Part shown: one piece after another, positions 1 through 8,722 of the stretch | Layout of the letters: each line of letters opens with the position of its first letter | Numbering within the stretch: position 1 is the stretch's first letter | From: Pedobacter panaciterrae | Lineage (GTDB): Bacteria > Bacteroidota > Bacteroidia > Sphingobacteriales > Sphingobacteriaceae | NCBI RefSeq assembly: GCF_001636695.1 | Contig: NZ_LGEL01000023.1 | Location: forward strand, 92,943-156,942 | Direction of reading: 5' to 3' | DNA length: 64,000 nucleotides | Position numbers and translations under genes: made by a program | The notes under the pieces: generated by a model | What the model was told of the DNA's origin: nothing | Seen by the model: the letters and a program-made list of their open reading frames with translations, nothing else | The model's database searches: none

Positions 1-180
1 TCTTAACCTAAATTCTCAGAGACTTGATGTTCTGATTTTGGACAGGCTAACCAGGCCTGCCCAGATTATTAACTCACTATTTACTACAGCATCTTTAGGC
101 CTGTTGATTGTAGTTTTACAACCTGAGCGGTTAAACTTAATAGGGGATCCGGTTTCCCACATTTATTCCGGGTATTTTAT

Positions 181-1005
181 TCAATGTTTTCTTTTAGCTT
201 TTCTTTTTAGGAGTCGCTTTTGATCTTTTAGTGGAGCAGGATAGTTGCAAGGGGCACAATAACTGACTTGTATTTCACGTTCTGGTTCAGGTTGCTGAGG
301 GGATTCCTTGATTAGCTTCTCATGCTCTGGTTCTGCTATTTCCAGGTACTTCACGATTCCATACTTTTTAAGGTAAGCTAAAGGATCCTTTTGCTGATAC
401 CAATATACATACTCGGTGAACTTCCTTCCTTCTATCTCAGAAACTTCGTACTTACCTTCCTCTAACATCTTCAGTGGTGGTAAAAAGCCCTTGTTGTCGG
501 ACATCAAAAACAACCGGAAATGTTTTCCTTTGCCATTTAGGTTAGGAATTATCCGCGCCTTGATTAAACCTGCTTTGATCCATTCTCCCAGTTCTTTTCC
601 CTTCAGGTTAAAATGCTTCTCCAGGTCACAGTCTGTATAAAAACTGTTTTCTTTGCCAAAAATACGATCTGGAATTAACCCCGTATCCATTGCTTTTTGG
701 CAGGCCAGACACTTGATACCATACCGGTCGAACCAGGAATCACTTAAATCTGTACCCTTGCCACAGAGCTTACAGGTTCCACCATGATCCAGTGCAAAAC
801 CTTTTGGGAATTCCTGAAGTTTTTTCTTGCGATCCAGTTCCTTTTTAACTTGTTCAATGGAAATATTTGCAAGTGAATACATCAGTTTCAGCATCTCCGT
901 TACCTCATCTTCAGTTGGCGTCCTTCCCTCGTTTTCCTCAATGGTAGCTTTTGCCTGTGCAATTATGGCTGAGGGAATCTTATGGTTATTAAATAGAAAA
1001 CTCAT
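181..1005 (-). CDS. Zinc-ribbon protein of unknown function
   Basis: This 274-residue protein belongs to no family I can name. Two CxxC pairs (CKLC near residue 78 and CLAC near residue 99) form a treble-clef or zinc-ribbon-like site. Residues about 125-165 (starting YTDCDLEKHFNLKG, then WIKAGLI and a basic stretch) resemble the helix-turn-helix segment of small Bacteroidota DNA-binding proteins, in which a short recognition helix is followed by a basic wing. The C-terminus is very basic (RLLKRKAKRKH). There is no signal peptide, so it is probably cytoplasmic. It lies downstream of an AraC-type regulator on the same strand with a 26-bp gap, so the two may be cotranscribed. I infer nucleic-acid binding from the zinc site and basic tail only. 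Confidence 0.7.
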   Translation of the reverse strand: MSFLFNNHKIPSAIIAQAKATIEENEGRTPTEDEVTEMLKLMYSLANISIEQVKKELDRKKKLQEFPKGFALDHGGTCKLCGKGTDLSDSWFDRYGIKCLACQKAMDTGLIPDRIFGKENSFYTDCDLEKHFNLKGKELGEWIKAGLIKARIIPNLNGKGKHFRLFLMSDNKGFLPPLKMLEEGKYEVSEIEGRKFTEYVYWYQQKDPLAYLKKYGIVKYLEIAEPEHEKLIKESPQQPEPEREIQVSYCAPCNYPAPLKDQKRLLKRKAKRKH

Positions 1006-1031
1006 AGAAAAACAAAATCAATTTTCATAAA

Positions 1032-1454
1032 TCATTTAATTACCTCACCAAGATCTTCCAGGTAGGTCAATTTGGCCCCAGAGTTTCTGTATCGGTTTGG
1101 GGAAAAACCCGTTTTCTTTTTGAAGCAGCGAATGAAATAAGCAGCATCGCTACAGCCAATTTCCAATGCGATATGCTTTATCGACCAATCGGTTGTCATC
1201 AACAGCCTGACTCCTTCATTGTGTATCTTATCCTGGATCAGTTTATATATTGTTGTACGCAAAACCTCAATACAGAGCTTATTCAAGGAAGCTTCTTTTA
1301 AAGAAAGTGCAGCTGCATAAAATGCCGGTCGACGTTGTTTACGAAAATGCTTATCGATTAATCCTACCAGGTCCATCAAAATCTGTATTTCATCAGGTAC
1401 GTTCTGTACCTCATGCCTTTCTATGACTTCAAAAGTTAAATTCGGATTTTCCAT
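1032..1454 (-). CDS. Small AraC-type helix-turn-helix regulator
   Basis: This 140-residue protein has an AraC-family DNA-binding domain in its C-terminal half. The first helix-turn-helix is around WSIKHIALEIGCSDAAYF and the second ends in the family signature FKKKTGFSPNRYR. The N-terminal 60 residues are far too short for a cupin-type sensor, so this is not a classic sugar-sensing AraC protein. It is clearly paralogous to the protein at 3114-3494: both share an N-terminal helical segment with FRK near residue 38, FYAA, then YxLIxD, then the HTH. The pair may respond to a partner or act constitutively. It is transcribed toward the zinc-ribbon gene. Regulation by AraC-like DNA binding is family knowledge; the target is unknown. 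Confidence 0.8.
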   Translation of the reverse strand: MENPNLTFEVIERHEVQNVPDEIQILMDLVGLIDKHFRKQRRPAFYAAALSLKEASLNKLCIEVLRTTIYKLIQDKIHNEGVRLLMTTDWSIKHIALEIGCSDAAYFIRCFKKKTGFSPNRYRNSGAKLTYLEDLGEVIK

Positions 1455-1475
1455 TTTTATATCTTTTAGTGTGTT

Positions 1476-2048
1476 TTATTGGGTACTGTTATTCATTCTT
1501 TGGAATCCTATCATCAATTGTTTGTTCATTACTACACTTCTATAATTATAATGACCCCATTGCATATATCCCACCTGCTGGAAGCCCAACCTGTTGTAAT
1601 ATTCTATAAGGCTTGTAGCTTTTTCAGCCGTATCCAAAGCCAGATGTTGCTTAGTATCCTGCGCTGCGATTTCTTCCACCATACTTATTAATAATCTGCC
1701 TAATCCTATTCTCCTATAATCTGGATCAACAGCGAACTGGCCAAAATGACCCACATCAAATCTTGTAAACCATTTACTGACTTCATTTTGAGTCGAAGGA
1801 TAATAGCATATTGTGCCAATCAGTTCACCTCCCTTTAAAGCAATCAGACACGTTCCATTCTCAATTCGTTCCAGCGTCGTTGCTACAGATTGAGTCGCAG
1901 CAAGGAAATACAGACCCAGATCAGTCAACTCCTTATAGGACTTGTGCAGCAAGGAAGTCAGTTCTTCTACTGAATGTAGATTTTTATTAAACTCAATGAT
2001 TGACAACTGGCATTCAGCCAACGTCACATTTTTTTCTATAATTTCCAT
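1476..2048 (-). CDS. GNAT-family N-acetyltransferase
   Basis: A 190-residue protein with the acetyl-CoA-binding core of GNAT enzymes. Strand beta-4 is FGQFAVDPDYR, followed by the pyrophosphate-binding loop RRIGLGRLL and a C-terminal motif, YYNRLGFQQVGYM. These enzymes transfer an acetyl group from acetyl-CoA to an amine; the substrate here cannot be read from sequence. An upstream in-frame start at 2186 exists, but its extra 46 residues have no GNAT character and overlap the hairpin at 2115-2143, so I chose the ATG at 2046-2048. It is a minus-strand gene separated by that hairpin from the sigma-factor operon upstream. Confidence 0.85.
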   Translation of the reverse strand: MEIIEKNVTLAECQLSIIEFNKNLHSVEELTSLLHKSYKELTDLGLYFLAATQSVATTLERIENGTCLIALKGGELIGTICYYPSTQNEVSKWFTRFDVGHFGQFAVDPDYRRIGLGRLLISMVEEIAAQDTKQHLALDTAEKATSLIEYYNRLGFQQVGYMQWGHYNYRSVVMNKQLMIGFQRMNNSTQ

Positions 2049-2114
2049 TTTCTGTTTAGATTCTCGACTCCCTACAAAGGATCGATACCTGATAAATTCA
2101 TTTCTCTTCACAAA

Positions 2115-2143
2115 ACAGTGGCACCCATCCGGGCTGCCACTGT
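2115..2143 (-). terminator. Hairpin terminator after the RpoD-like sigma gene
   Basis: ACAGTGGCA (2115-2123) pairs with TGCCACTGT (2135-2143). An inner CCC (2124-2126) pairs with GGG (2131-2133). Read on the minus strand the stem is followed by TTTTG. It lies between the sigma-factor stop and the GNAT start, so it probably ends the GH2-AraC-sigma transcript. Confidence 0.6.
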
Positions 2144-2265
2144 GATTTAACCTAAATTCAATTCTCATCAGGGAAGATGAGTTCACAAAACCTGAAGGGA
2201 TTTCATTCCCTTATTCAGCTATATCAGCACCAAGATTGGGTACTAATTTCTTTTGGCAATACCGT

Positions 2266-3117
2266 TCAATAATCAAACCTTCCGGGTATTACTTTTTTTC
2301 TCAACAACTTCATACAGGACGCCTTAATCTGACGTACCCTTTCCTTAGACAATTTCAGTTCCCTTGCAATTTCCTCCAACTGCATAGGCAGTGGAACACC
2401 TATCCCGTAAGACCATTTCAGGATTTTCTTTTCTCTTGGACTTAGTTTCTTCATCAATTCTTCAAGCGCAACACCCAGTGAATCTCTAAGTGCCAGACCA
2501 TCTGTTGACTCCACCTCCTGATCAGGTACACAGTCTAATAGCGTTACTCCATGTTCCGCTTCATGCTGCTGATCCAGAGATAGGGTCCAGGGTGCCATCC
2601 CCATACAATCCATCACCTTACCGATACTCAGATCCGTAAAATCTGCCAGCTCTTCCATGCTGGGTGCACGCTCCAGCAACTGTTCCATTACCGAACTCTC
2701 CTTTGTCAATTTTATAATTGCATTCACCTGATTGGCGGGCAAGCGGATGATCCGGCGTTTCTCTGCAATGGCATGAATAATTGCCTGTCGTACCCACCAG
2801 ACAGCAAAAGAGATAAACTTAAATCCCCTGGTTGCATCAAAACGTTGTGCTGCCCGGATCAGTCCCATATTCCCTTCACAGATCAGATCCTCTAAAGGAA
2901 AACCCGGACATTGGTATTTTTTGGCTACAGAGACCACAAATCGCAGGTTGCTTTGAACCAGTTTGTTTAATGCGGCCTGATCTCCGTCCTGAATCCTGGA
3001 ACACAAACTGATTTCCTGTTCAGCGGTCAGCAGCTCTATCTTAGACAGCTCATTCAAATACTTATCCAGTACCGTTGACTTCTTGGTCAGTGATACTTCA
3101 ATCTTCAAGGCCCTCAT
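2266..3117 (-). CDS. RpoD-like sigma-70 factor, accessory copy
   Basis: A 283-residue group 1/2-type sigma factor that directs RNA polymerase to promoters. Region 1.2 is around YLNELSKIELLTAEQE. Region 2 carries LEDLICEGNMGLIRAAQRFD and the -10-melting segment GFKFISFAVWWVRQAI. Region 3 (ERAPSMEELAD) follows, and region 4 ends with LEEIARELKLSKERVRQIK. It has no long region 1.1 and is about the size of the Bacteroidota primary sigma factor, so it could be mistaken for RpoD. The divergent sequence and its operon partner argue for an alternative copy. Its ATG overlaps the stop of the upstream AraC-type gene (ATGA), which suggests translational coupling. The pair probably forms a dedicated transcription switch carried by this region. 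Confidence 0.88.
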   Translation of the reverse strand: MRALKIEVSLTKKSTVLDKYLNELSKIELLTAEQEISLCSRIQDGDQAALNKLVQSNLRFVVSVAKKYQCPGFPLEDLICEGNMGLIRAAQRFDATRGFKFISFAVWWVRQAIIHAIAEKRRIIRLPANQVNAIIKLTKESSVMEQLLERAPSMEELADFTDLSIGKVMDCMGMAPWTLSLDQQHEAEHGVTLLDCVPDQEVESTDGLALRDSLGVALEELMKKLSPREKKILKWSYGIGVPLPMQLEEIARELKLSKERVRQIKASCMKLLRKKVIPGRFDY

Positions 3118-3494
3118 GACTTCCGAATCTCTAAAGGACTTAGACCAGTTTGTTTTCGGATAAAACGGGCGAAGTAAGCCTGATCTCTGAAGCCCAGCTC
3201 AAAGGTGATTTCCTTTACAGAATCCTTACCCTCGCGAAGCAGTTTCATGGCTTCCTGAAACAACCTGTCCCGGATCAACTGATAAACGGTCTTTCCCAAA
3301 TGCTCCTTCCCCATCTTGTCCAGCTTATACAATGAAATACCCATCAATGCGGCATAAAACTCCCTGTATTTACATTTTCTGAAATCCGTATCGATCATTC
3401 GCTGTAAACGAAACAGCAATTTAATCTCGTCTAAAACATGACGCTGCTGACCCCATGCAACCCAGGGTGCTACCTCTTCCAATTCCTGTGTCAT
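3114..3494 (-). CDS. Small AraC-type helix-turn-helix regulator, paralogue of 1032-1454
   Basis: This 126-residue protein ends in an AraC-type double HTH (DSVKEITFELGFRDQAYFAR, then RKQTGLSPLEIRKS). Its N-terminal segment has no cupin sensor. Residues about 20-110 align throughout with the 140-residue protein at 1032-1454, so the two arose by duplication. It starts 12 bp after the stop of the GH2 gene and overlaps the sigma-factor start by four bases. GH2, AraC-like protein and sigma factor therefore look like one transcript. A coupled AraC/sigma pair is an unusual arrangement; it may be a co-regulator that helps this sigma factor find its promoters, which is inference. Confidence 0.8.
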   Translation of the reverse strand: MTQELEEVAPWVAWGQQRHVLDEIKLLFRLQRMIDTDFRKCKYREFYAALMGISLYKLDKMGKEHLGKTVYQLIRDRLFQEAMKLLREGKDSVKEITFELGFRDQAYFARFIRKQTGLSPLEIRKS

Positions 3495-3506
3495 AACGAT
3501 CCTTTA

Positions 3507-5903
3507 TTAGTGTTCATCAATTGCTTTTTGGAACATCGTTTTTTCGTTGTCTGGTACATTGGCACCAAATTTCTCCAGGTATGCTTTTGCGGCAGGTACA
3601 TAGTTCTTCCAGTCCTGTTTGTTGAAAAAACCAACAGTTTTGGCGCGTAAGAGGATCTCCTCACCCGGTAAACCATAAGGCTTAACCGCAGCTTCAATAA
3701 CTGTCCAGTCAGGATTCTCTGAAGAATTCATCAATGGCTCCATCTCTCCTTTTAGGATCATGTTCATCATGGCAACGGTATATTTACGTTCGCCCATTAC
3801 TTTTTTGAAACTTTCGGCGTTATTGTTCATTAAGGCGAAACCTGCATCTTTAGTGCTTTTGGTGAATTGGGTAACCGAGTTCATGCCCTCTTCGGATAGT
3901 GGGGTTTTTAGCCCAGCGATATAATCCTTCCCTGCCAGCTCTGCTCCTGGTTTATCTCCGGCTTGTGTTGCCATCATTGCCATTTTCTTTAAGAAATCGG
4001 GATCACGCGTGCCTTGAATGTATTCATCGAGCATCGCGCTATACAACAGGCCGGGTTCGGTCAGGTCTGCATTTTTAGCTGAGACTTCGGGGATTGCTCC
4101 CATCTGAGGATTCAGTGGTGCATGAATCTTACGCAATTCGGCAAATGGGATTTTAACCACTTCACGGTCATAGGTCATTAGTCCATTCTGCTCCCCTTCT
4201 ACATCAAAGGGCTGGGTATAGATGGAACCTGAGAGTCCCTGTTTTTCGAACAGCTGTAAGTGCTGATTCATAATGGTGTATTTTGCTTTCAGTGCAGCGG
4301 GTTTCTCCTGGATGTATCCCCAGGCAGAACCGGTTAACCATTGGTGATCTGGAATAAATACCCCTATCCCGCCAAACTCCCCGCATACCTGGGCTTTGCC
4401 CGCTTGTTTAATGCTCATCATCGGATCCGGGTAAGCGTGTACATCAGTCATATCTGCCGATACATATGCATCAGGTGAGGGAGATCGCAATTGTTCGTTC
4501 ACGTAGAGCAGTTCGCCAGAGTGACCGTTGAGGATGCGTGAAGGATCTGTTTTCTTTACCCATTCGCTCAGACGTTTCTGGTCATACTGTCCCCATTTCT
4601 CATTGAACAGCACCCAGCATACAATAGAAGGGTAATTGTGCAATTGTTGCATTTCTGCTGCGCTTTCCTTTTCGAATTCTTCTTTGCTGCCTTCGGGTAA
4701 TCCTTGATTGGGGTTTACGAAATCCTGCCATACCAACATACCTATTTTATCGGCATGGTAGTACCAGCGGGCGGGTTCAACTTTGATATGTTTACGAATG
4801 GTATTGAATCCCATTGCTTTGATGGCTTTGATGTCAAAGGAAAGGGCTTCATCCGTTGGAGCTGTATACAGCCCTTCCGGCCAGAAGCCTTGGTCGAGCG
4901 TACCTAAATTATAATAGGGTTTATTGTTTAAAAAGATTCTTTCAGTTCCTTTTGCATCTTTTGCTATGGAGATCTTCCGCATTCCAAAATAGCTTTTCAC
5001 TTCATCTACGATTTTGCCATCCTTCATTAGTTTAATGGATAGGTCATACAAAAAGGGTGAATCAGGTGACCAGAGTTTCGCGTTTTTCACTGGTAAAACT
5101 AAGTCTGTTCCTGTGCCGCCAAAAACAGCATTGACTTTAGCACTACCTGCAAAAGCGGTAGCTTCCACCGAATATCCGGCGGGCGCATTTACCTTTAAAT
5201 TCAAGATACTTTTATCAATGTCTGGGGTCATCACCAGGTTTTCAATATGTACGGCAGGTACAATCTCGGTCCATACGGTCTGCCAGATTCCTGATGTTGG
5301 GGTGTAATAGATATTAGCAGGATTTAGTACCTGTTTCCCATGTGGTCCTATTCCTTGATCAGTTGGATCCCATACTTTTACCATGAGCAAGTTATCACTA
5401 TCGGTCAAAGCATCGGTGATGTCCATAGAAAAGCTGGAATAGCCGCCCGTATGTGAACCGACTTCCTTGCTGTTCACATAGACCGTAGTCTGCCAGTCTA
5501 CTGCACCAAAATGAAGCAGCAAACGCTCTCCTATTTTAAGTGCGGGTTTGATAAAAGTTCTTTTGTAAAGCAATTGCTGGTCAGGTAGCAAAGCTTTCTT
5601 TACGCCAGATAAAGCTGACTCGATTGGATACGGCACCAAGATTTTTCCTTCATAAAGCACTTTCGTATTCAGATTTTTTGGGGTAATTGCATAGTCCCAC
5701 AAACCATTCAGGGTTATCCAATTCGGACGTACCATCTGTGGTCGTGGATATTCCTTTAAGGCATTAGTAGGGGATACCTCCTTGCCCCAACGTGTTTGTA
5801 TGGGTATATTTTGCATTTTGTATTCCTGTGCTTGTATATTCACGCTCAAAAAAATGAGCAAGGCAGTAGCCAGAAACAGGCACTTTTTAGTGTGTTTAAA
5901 CAT
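3507..5903 (-). CDS. Secreted glycoside hydrolase family 2 protein
   Basis: A 798-residue exported enzyme that hydrolyses beta-linked sugars with retention of configuration. A signal peptide covers residues 1-26. The N-terminal sugar-binding jelly roll follows (ITLNGLWDYA near 63-72; RTFIKP; VDWQTTVYVNSKEVGSHTGG at 136-155), then an immunoglobulin-like domain (about 220-310) and a TIM barrel. The acid/base is Glu435 in VLFNEKWGQ and the nucleophile is Glu509 in VCGEFGG, as expected for GH2. Substrate specificity (galactoside, glucuronide, mannoside) cannot be decided. The last 170 residues are an added helical region, rich in Lys and Ala, unlike the core family. There is no SusC/SusD partner directly next to it; the following genes are the AraC/sigma pair. 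It probably acts in the periplasm. Confidence 0.9.
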   Translation of the reverse strand: MFKHTKKCLFLATALLIFLSVNIQAQEYKMQNIPIQTRWGKEVSPTNALKEYPRPQMVRPNWITLNGLWDYAITPKNLNTKVLYEGKILVPYPIESALSGVKKALLPDQQLLYKRTFIKPALKIGERLLLHFGAVDWQTTVYVNSKEVGSHTGGYSSFSMDITDALTDSDNLLMVKVWDPTDQGIGPHGKQVLNPANIYYTPTSGIWQTVWTEIVPAVHIENLVMTPDIDKSILNLKVNAPAGYSVEATAFAGSAKVNAVFGGTGTDLVLPVKNAKLWSPDSPFLYDLSIKLMKDGKIVDEVKSYFGMRKISIAKDAKGTERIFLNNKPYYNLGTLDQGFWPEGLYTAPTDEALSFDIKAIKAMGFNTIRKHIKVEPARWYYHADKIGMLVWQDFVNPNQGLPEGSKEEFEKESAAEMQQLHNYPSIVCWVLFNEKWGQYDQKRLSEWVKKTDPSRILNGHSGELLYVNEQLRSPSPDAYVSADMTDVHAYPDPMMSIKQAGKAQVCGEFGGIGVFIPDHQWLTGSAWGYIQEKPAALKAKYTIMNQHLQLFEKQGLSGSIYTQPFDVEGEQNGLMTYDREVVKIPFAELRKIHAPLNPQMGAIPEVSAKNADLTEPGLLYSAMLDEYIQGTRDPDFLKKMAMMATQAGDKPGAELAGKDYIAGLKTPLSEEGMNSVTQFTKSTKDAGFALMNNNAESFKKVMGERKYTVAMMNMILKGEMEPLMNSSENPDWTVIEAAVKPYGLPGEEILLRAKTVGFFNKQDWKNYVPAAKAYLEKFGANVPDNEKTMFQKAIDEH

Positions 5904-5972
5904 TATGATATGTGTATTTATGTATTGTCTCTTTTTTTTGGGGCTTCAACGCCAGAATTAAATTGATTATGT

Positions 5973-7007
5973 CTAAAAATTCAATCGATACTTATACAAG
6001 TAGTGATCAAACAAAGCATATAGATTTTTTCCATAGACTCTAAAATCTGTTAACTTTTTTCTGTTAAAATCAGGCAGGTAGAAGCTAAATTGATACTCGC
6101 CATCCTTGATAGCATAAACATCAATAGTAGAAACACTTTCTAAGGATTCAGGCACTTCATTATCTGCAATTAATCCCGATTGAACAAATAGAAAATTTTC
6201 ATTTACCGCTACTCTTTTATTCACCTCGATCGGTGGAGCAGCAAGAGTTGTCTGATTTTGAGATTGTATTTTGGCAACTTTAAGTTTCGCTATTGAATTT
6301 GTATCAATCGTTTTCCCTTGATATATTAACTTCAAATTACTATCTGCACAAATAAATTCATTACGATAATAGTAAACATAAAATACCTTTCCAGATTTAG
6401 GCTCTGCCACGAGGTTACCATCAGTACTAAAAATACCATCTACCTGTTTTCGAAGGAGATTAGGTGATTCCTTAAAACCTGATGAGTCCGTTCTGTATCT
6501 TACTAGTTTGTTTTCTCCATTTTGTACTATTCTAAAAACAAAAGAACGCTTGTTGACATTTACCGCCTGTGTGAAATAGGGTGGTTTAGTAGCGAGTTTA
6601 AGACTTAGCTCACTTATATCACAGGTAAGCAATATCGGTTGATTACCATCTAAAGTGTAAACAGTACCTTTTTCGATTAAATTAAAGTAGGACCTTGTCA
6701 ATTTAGTGCCATTGGGAAAGTTTAAACGATACGAGATGGTATCTTTTACCGCAGAATCGACTTTTAGCAATTTTCTTGGTGTGTATAGATTACCAACATA
6801 AATGGAATCATGAGTAATACCAGCCAAGTACCACCTACCTACCTTTAAATCAATTATATTGTTGGGAACAATTTTATGACTTGGTATGACACGAATAAAG
6901 TTATTCTTATTATGACTTATTTTCACTGACAAAAAATACAAAAGGACAACAAGCGATACGCTCAAAATAAAACACAGAGTAAGAATTAAAAATCTATTAT
7001 AGATCAT
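5973..7007 (-). CDS. Membrane-anchored propeller-like protein
   Basis: A 344-residue protein with one N-terminal membrane helix (about residues 6-28) followed by a long beta-rich exported domain. Repeated segments such as SIYVGNLYTP, GTVYTLDGNQ, GKVFYVYYYRN and FRVYGKNLYALFDHYLYKY recall 6-bladed beta-propeller (TolB-like) proteins that accompany MauE-like genes in Bacteroidota. No catalytic residues are evident. It is the last gene of a minus-strand run with the Cys-rich exported peptide (7054-7323) and the MauE-like protein (7356-7835). I infer a structural or sensor role linked to those two. Confidence is moderate for the fold and low for the function. Confidence 0.7.
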   Translation of the reverse strand: MIYNRFLILTLCFILSVSLVVLLYFLSVKISHNKNNFIRVIPSHKIVPNNIIDLKVGRWYLAGITHDSIYVGNLYTPRKLLKVDSAVKDTISYRLNFPNGTKLTRSYFNLIEKGTVYTLDGNQPILLTCDISELSLKLATKPPYFTQAVNVNKRSFVFRIVQNGENKLVRYRTDSSGFKESPNLLRKQVDGIFSTDGNLVAEPKSGKVFYVYYYRNEFICADSNLKLIYQGKTIDTNSIAKLKVAKIQSQNQTTLAAPPIEVNKRVAVNENFLFVQSGLIADNEVPESLESVSTIDVYAIKDGEYQFSFYLPDFNRKKLTDFRVYGKNLYALFDHYLYKYRLNF

Positions 7008-7053
7008 AGGATATAAGTTTAGATAGCCTAGGAAATTAACCTAGGCTATACGA

Positions 7054-7323
7054 TTAGTTAAATCGTCTTAATGGAATAGTACAAGTCGGCGGGGGAAATC
7101 CATCTGTATCATAATAGTAAATAGGAAAAGTATTATAAGTACATTGCGCCCCAGTGAAAAAGTCTTCACAATATTGCTGGTCAGTATTTCCGCTTTGGAC
7201 GTAGCAGTTTCCACCTGTAATAATTGAGAAATACATAAAACCTTTGGCTTGGGGTTTAAAAGCAAAGGTTGAAACTACGGCCAATGCGAATGCAGTAGTC
7301 ATTAATAATTTTCTAAATTTCAT
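7054..7323 (-). CDS. Small Cys-containing exported protein, DUF6520-like
   Basis: This 89-residue protein begins with a signal peptide (MKFRKLLMTTAFALAVVSTF, cleavage near residue 25). A short mature part of about 64 residues follows, with four cysteines (GGNCYVQ, QQYCEDF, GAQCTYN, PPTCTIP). Size, signal peptide and neighbourhood match the DUF6520-type exported proteins encoded beside MauE-like genes in Bacteroidota. A longer frame opens at a TTG (7359), but the ATG at 7321-7323 places the basic N-terminus and hydrophobic core correctly. Paired cysteines beside a MauE-like membrane protein suggest that a disulfide forms after export. No function is established for the family, so this could be a structural peptide or a signalling peptide. 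Confidence 0.7.
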   Translation of the reverse strand: MKFRKLLMTTAFALAVVSTFAFKPQAKGFMYFSIITGGNCYVQSGNTDQQYCEDFFTGAQCTYNTFPIYYYDTDGFPPPTCTIPLRRFN

Positions 7324-7355
7324 TTTTTTAAATTTTAAGTTGGTTGCTTCCAATT

Positions 7356-7835
7356 TCAAGGGTGAAGGCTTCCCTTCTTATCTCGAGTAAGGTCTTTGTT
7401 CTCTTGTGAATAAATTAGAATTCCTGCAGCTGCCAAACAAACAAAACATAGATTAAAGATCAAGTGCTGCGTCCATGTCATGTTTTGTAGTATTCCTCCG
7501 CATGAGCAAGGGATAAAGGAGCTAAATTTTAAAATGGCTATGATATATGTCGAAAAAATGACCATTAAACAAAACGAACAATACAATGCATAATATTGAA
7601 ATCGTTTCATTGCTAGTAACACTGATAATGTCAATTCAATTCCAGGGACTACGACAGCAATAGAATTACTACATCCGTTCAATATAGGAGATTTACCCAA
7701 TTCAACTTTAAATTTCTGAAAGTCCTGTACTTTGGACAATGCTGCGTAAATAAAAAGTATAATATATAATGCACTGATCACTTCGATCAGAATTGTTTGT
7801 GCTTTAAGGTTCAAAAATTTTGGTTGTTTCTTCAT
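7356..7835 (-). CDS. MauE/DoxX-like membrane protein
   Basis: A 159-residue integral membrane protein with four predicted helices (about 14-32, 56-75, 82-103, 122-142). The MauE signature is present: YAALSKVQDF after the first helix, and a CSCGGIL loop, then WTQHLIFN, between helices 3 and 4. MauE of methylamine dehydrogenase operons supports maturation of a disulfide-rich periplasmic subunit. The CSCGG cysteines here could exchange thiols with an exported partner, and the adjacent four-Cys peptide is the obvious candidate. The gene abuts the esterase gene (stop at 7836) with no gap and is probably in the same transcript. Confidence 0.8.
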   Translation of the reverse strand: MKKQPKFLNLKAQTILIEVISALYIILFIYAALSKVQDFQKFKVELGKSPILNGCSNSIAVVVPGIELTLSVLLAMKRFQYYALYCSFCLMVIFSTYIIAILKFSSFIPCSCGGILQNMTWTQHLIFNLCFVCLAAAGILIYSQENKDLTRDKKGSLHP

Positions 7836-8717
7836 TTAATTTGGCTTATAAAATCCTTCTCTTTTCAAAAAAAACAACATCGGATTCATCCACTCATTTA
7901 CAGTTAGCCTCTGGACAAACCCATGATTCCCCTTCGGGAACAAATGCAACTCTGCGTCTACTCCTTTCTTCTGCAATGCCTGGTAAAATACAATACTATT
8001 GTTTACATCAACTAGTCCATCATCTCCTGTATGTGTTAGATACGTTGGCGGGGTATCATTAGTTACCTGCAATTCATTTGAAAACAAATCCACTTTTTCT
8101 CTACTCGGTTCCATGCCCAACAGTGAAATTTTAGATCCCAAATGAGTTAATGGGTCGCTCATGCTGATTACCGGGTAAACCAGAATCATAAAGTCTGGTC
8201 GAAGGCTAATATTTTCTTGATTGGGGATATAGCTCTTGTTGAAATGTGTTCCCAATGTTGAAGCCAAATGACCTCCGGCGCTGTAACCAACAACACCTAT
8301 TTTTTTCGGATCTAAGTTCCAATCTGAAGCTCTAGATCTCACCGTTTTCATCGCCTGCTGAGCATCCATTAATGGAATAAAGCTTTTATCTTCACCGGTT
8401 TGATTTTTTGGCAGTCGGTATTTCACTACAAAAGCAGCGATTCCATTTTCGGCAAAAGCTTGAGCAACAACTATTCCCTCTTCTGCATAAGCAAGGAAAG
8501 CATAAGCACCCCCGGGAAAAATAATCACAGCCGCCCCACTGGCCTTTTCTTTTGAAGGCAAATACATCTGTAAAGTCGGCTGTTCATCTTGGGATAGGGT
8601 AACTTTACTTCCTAATATTCTACCATCATACAATGAACGTATCTGTTGTGCTTTCCCATTAAACCAAACCAGTTCAAAAAAAAGAAACAGATATAAGCTT
8701 AAACAATTTGATCTCAT
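7836..8717 (-). CDS. Exported alpha/beta-hydrolase, acetyl-esterase type
   Basis: A 293-residue secreted esterase of the acetylxylan-esterase/BD-FAE-like group. A signal peptide covers residues 1-23. The oxyanion motif FPGGAY is at 67-72. The nucleophile elbow GYSAGG has Ser146, an acidic residue sits in TGDDGLVD (232-237) and the catalytic His265 is in GNHGF. Such enzymes remove acyl groups from sugars or other small esters; the substrate here is unknown. It starts 5 bp from the stop of the helical secreted protein (8723-9571) and is part of the minus-strand run downstream of SusC/SusD. An ester-cleaving step in the periplasm is the likely role. Confidence 0.87.
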   Translation of the reverse strand: MRSNCLSLYLFLFFELVWFNGKAQQIRSLYDGRILGSKVTLSQDEQPTLQMYLPSKEKASGAAVIIFPGGAYAFLAYAEEGIVVAQAFAENGIAAFVVKYRLPKNQTGEDKSFIPLMDAQQAMKTVRSRASDWNLDPKKIGVVGYSAGGHLASTLGTHFNKSYIPNQENISLRPDFMILVYPVISMSDPLTHLGSKISLLGMEPSREKVDLFSNELQVTNDTPPTYLTHTGDDGLVDVNNSIVFYQALQKKGVDAELHLFPKGNHGFVQRLTVNEWMNPMLFFLKREGFYKPN

Positions 8718-8722
8718 GACAA

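Noticed and set aside
38-223. Open frame of 61 residues at the left edge
   Set aside because: It overlaps the end of the zinc-ribbon gene, shows no homology pattern and has no context.
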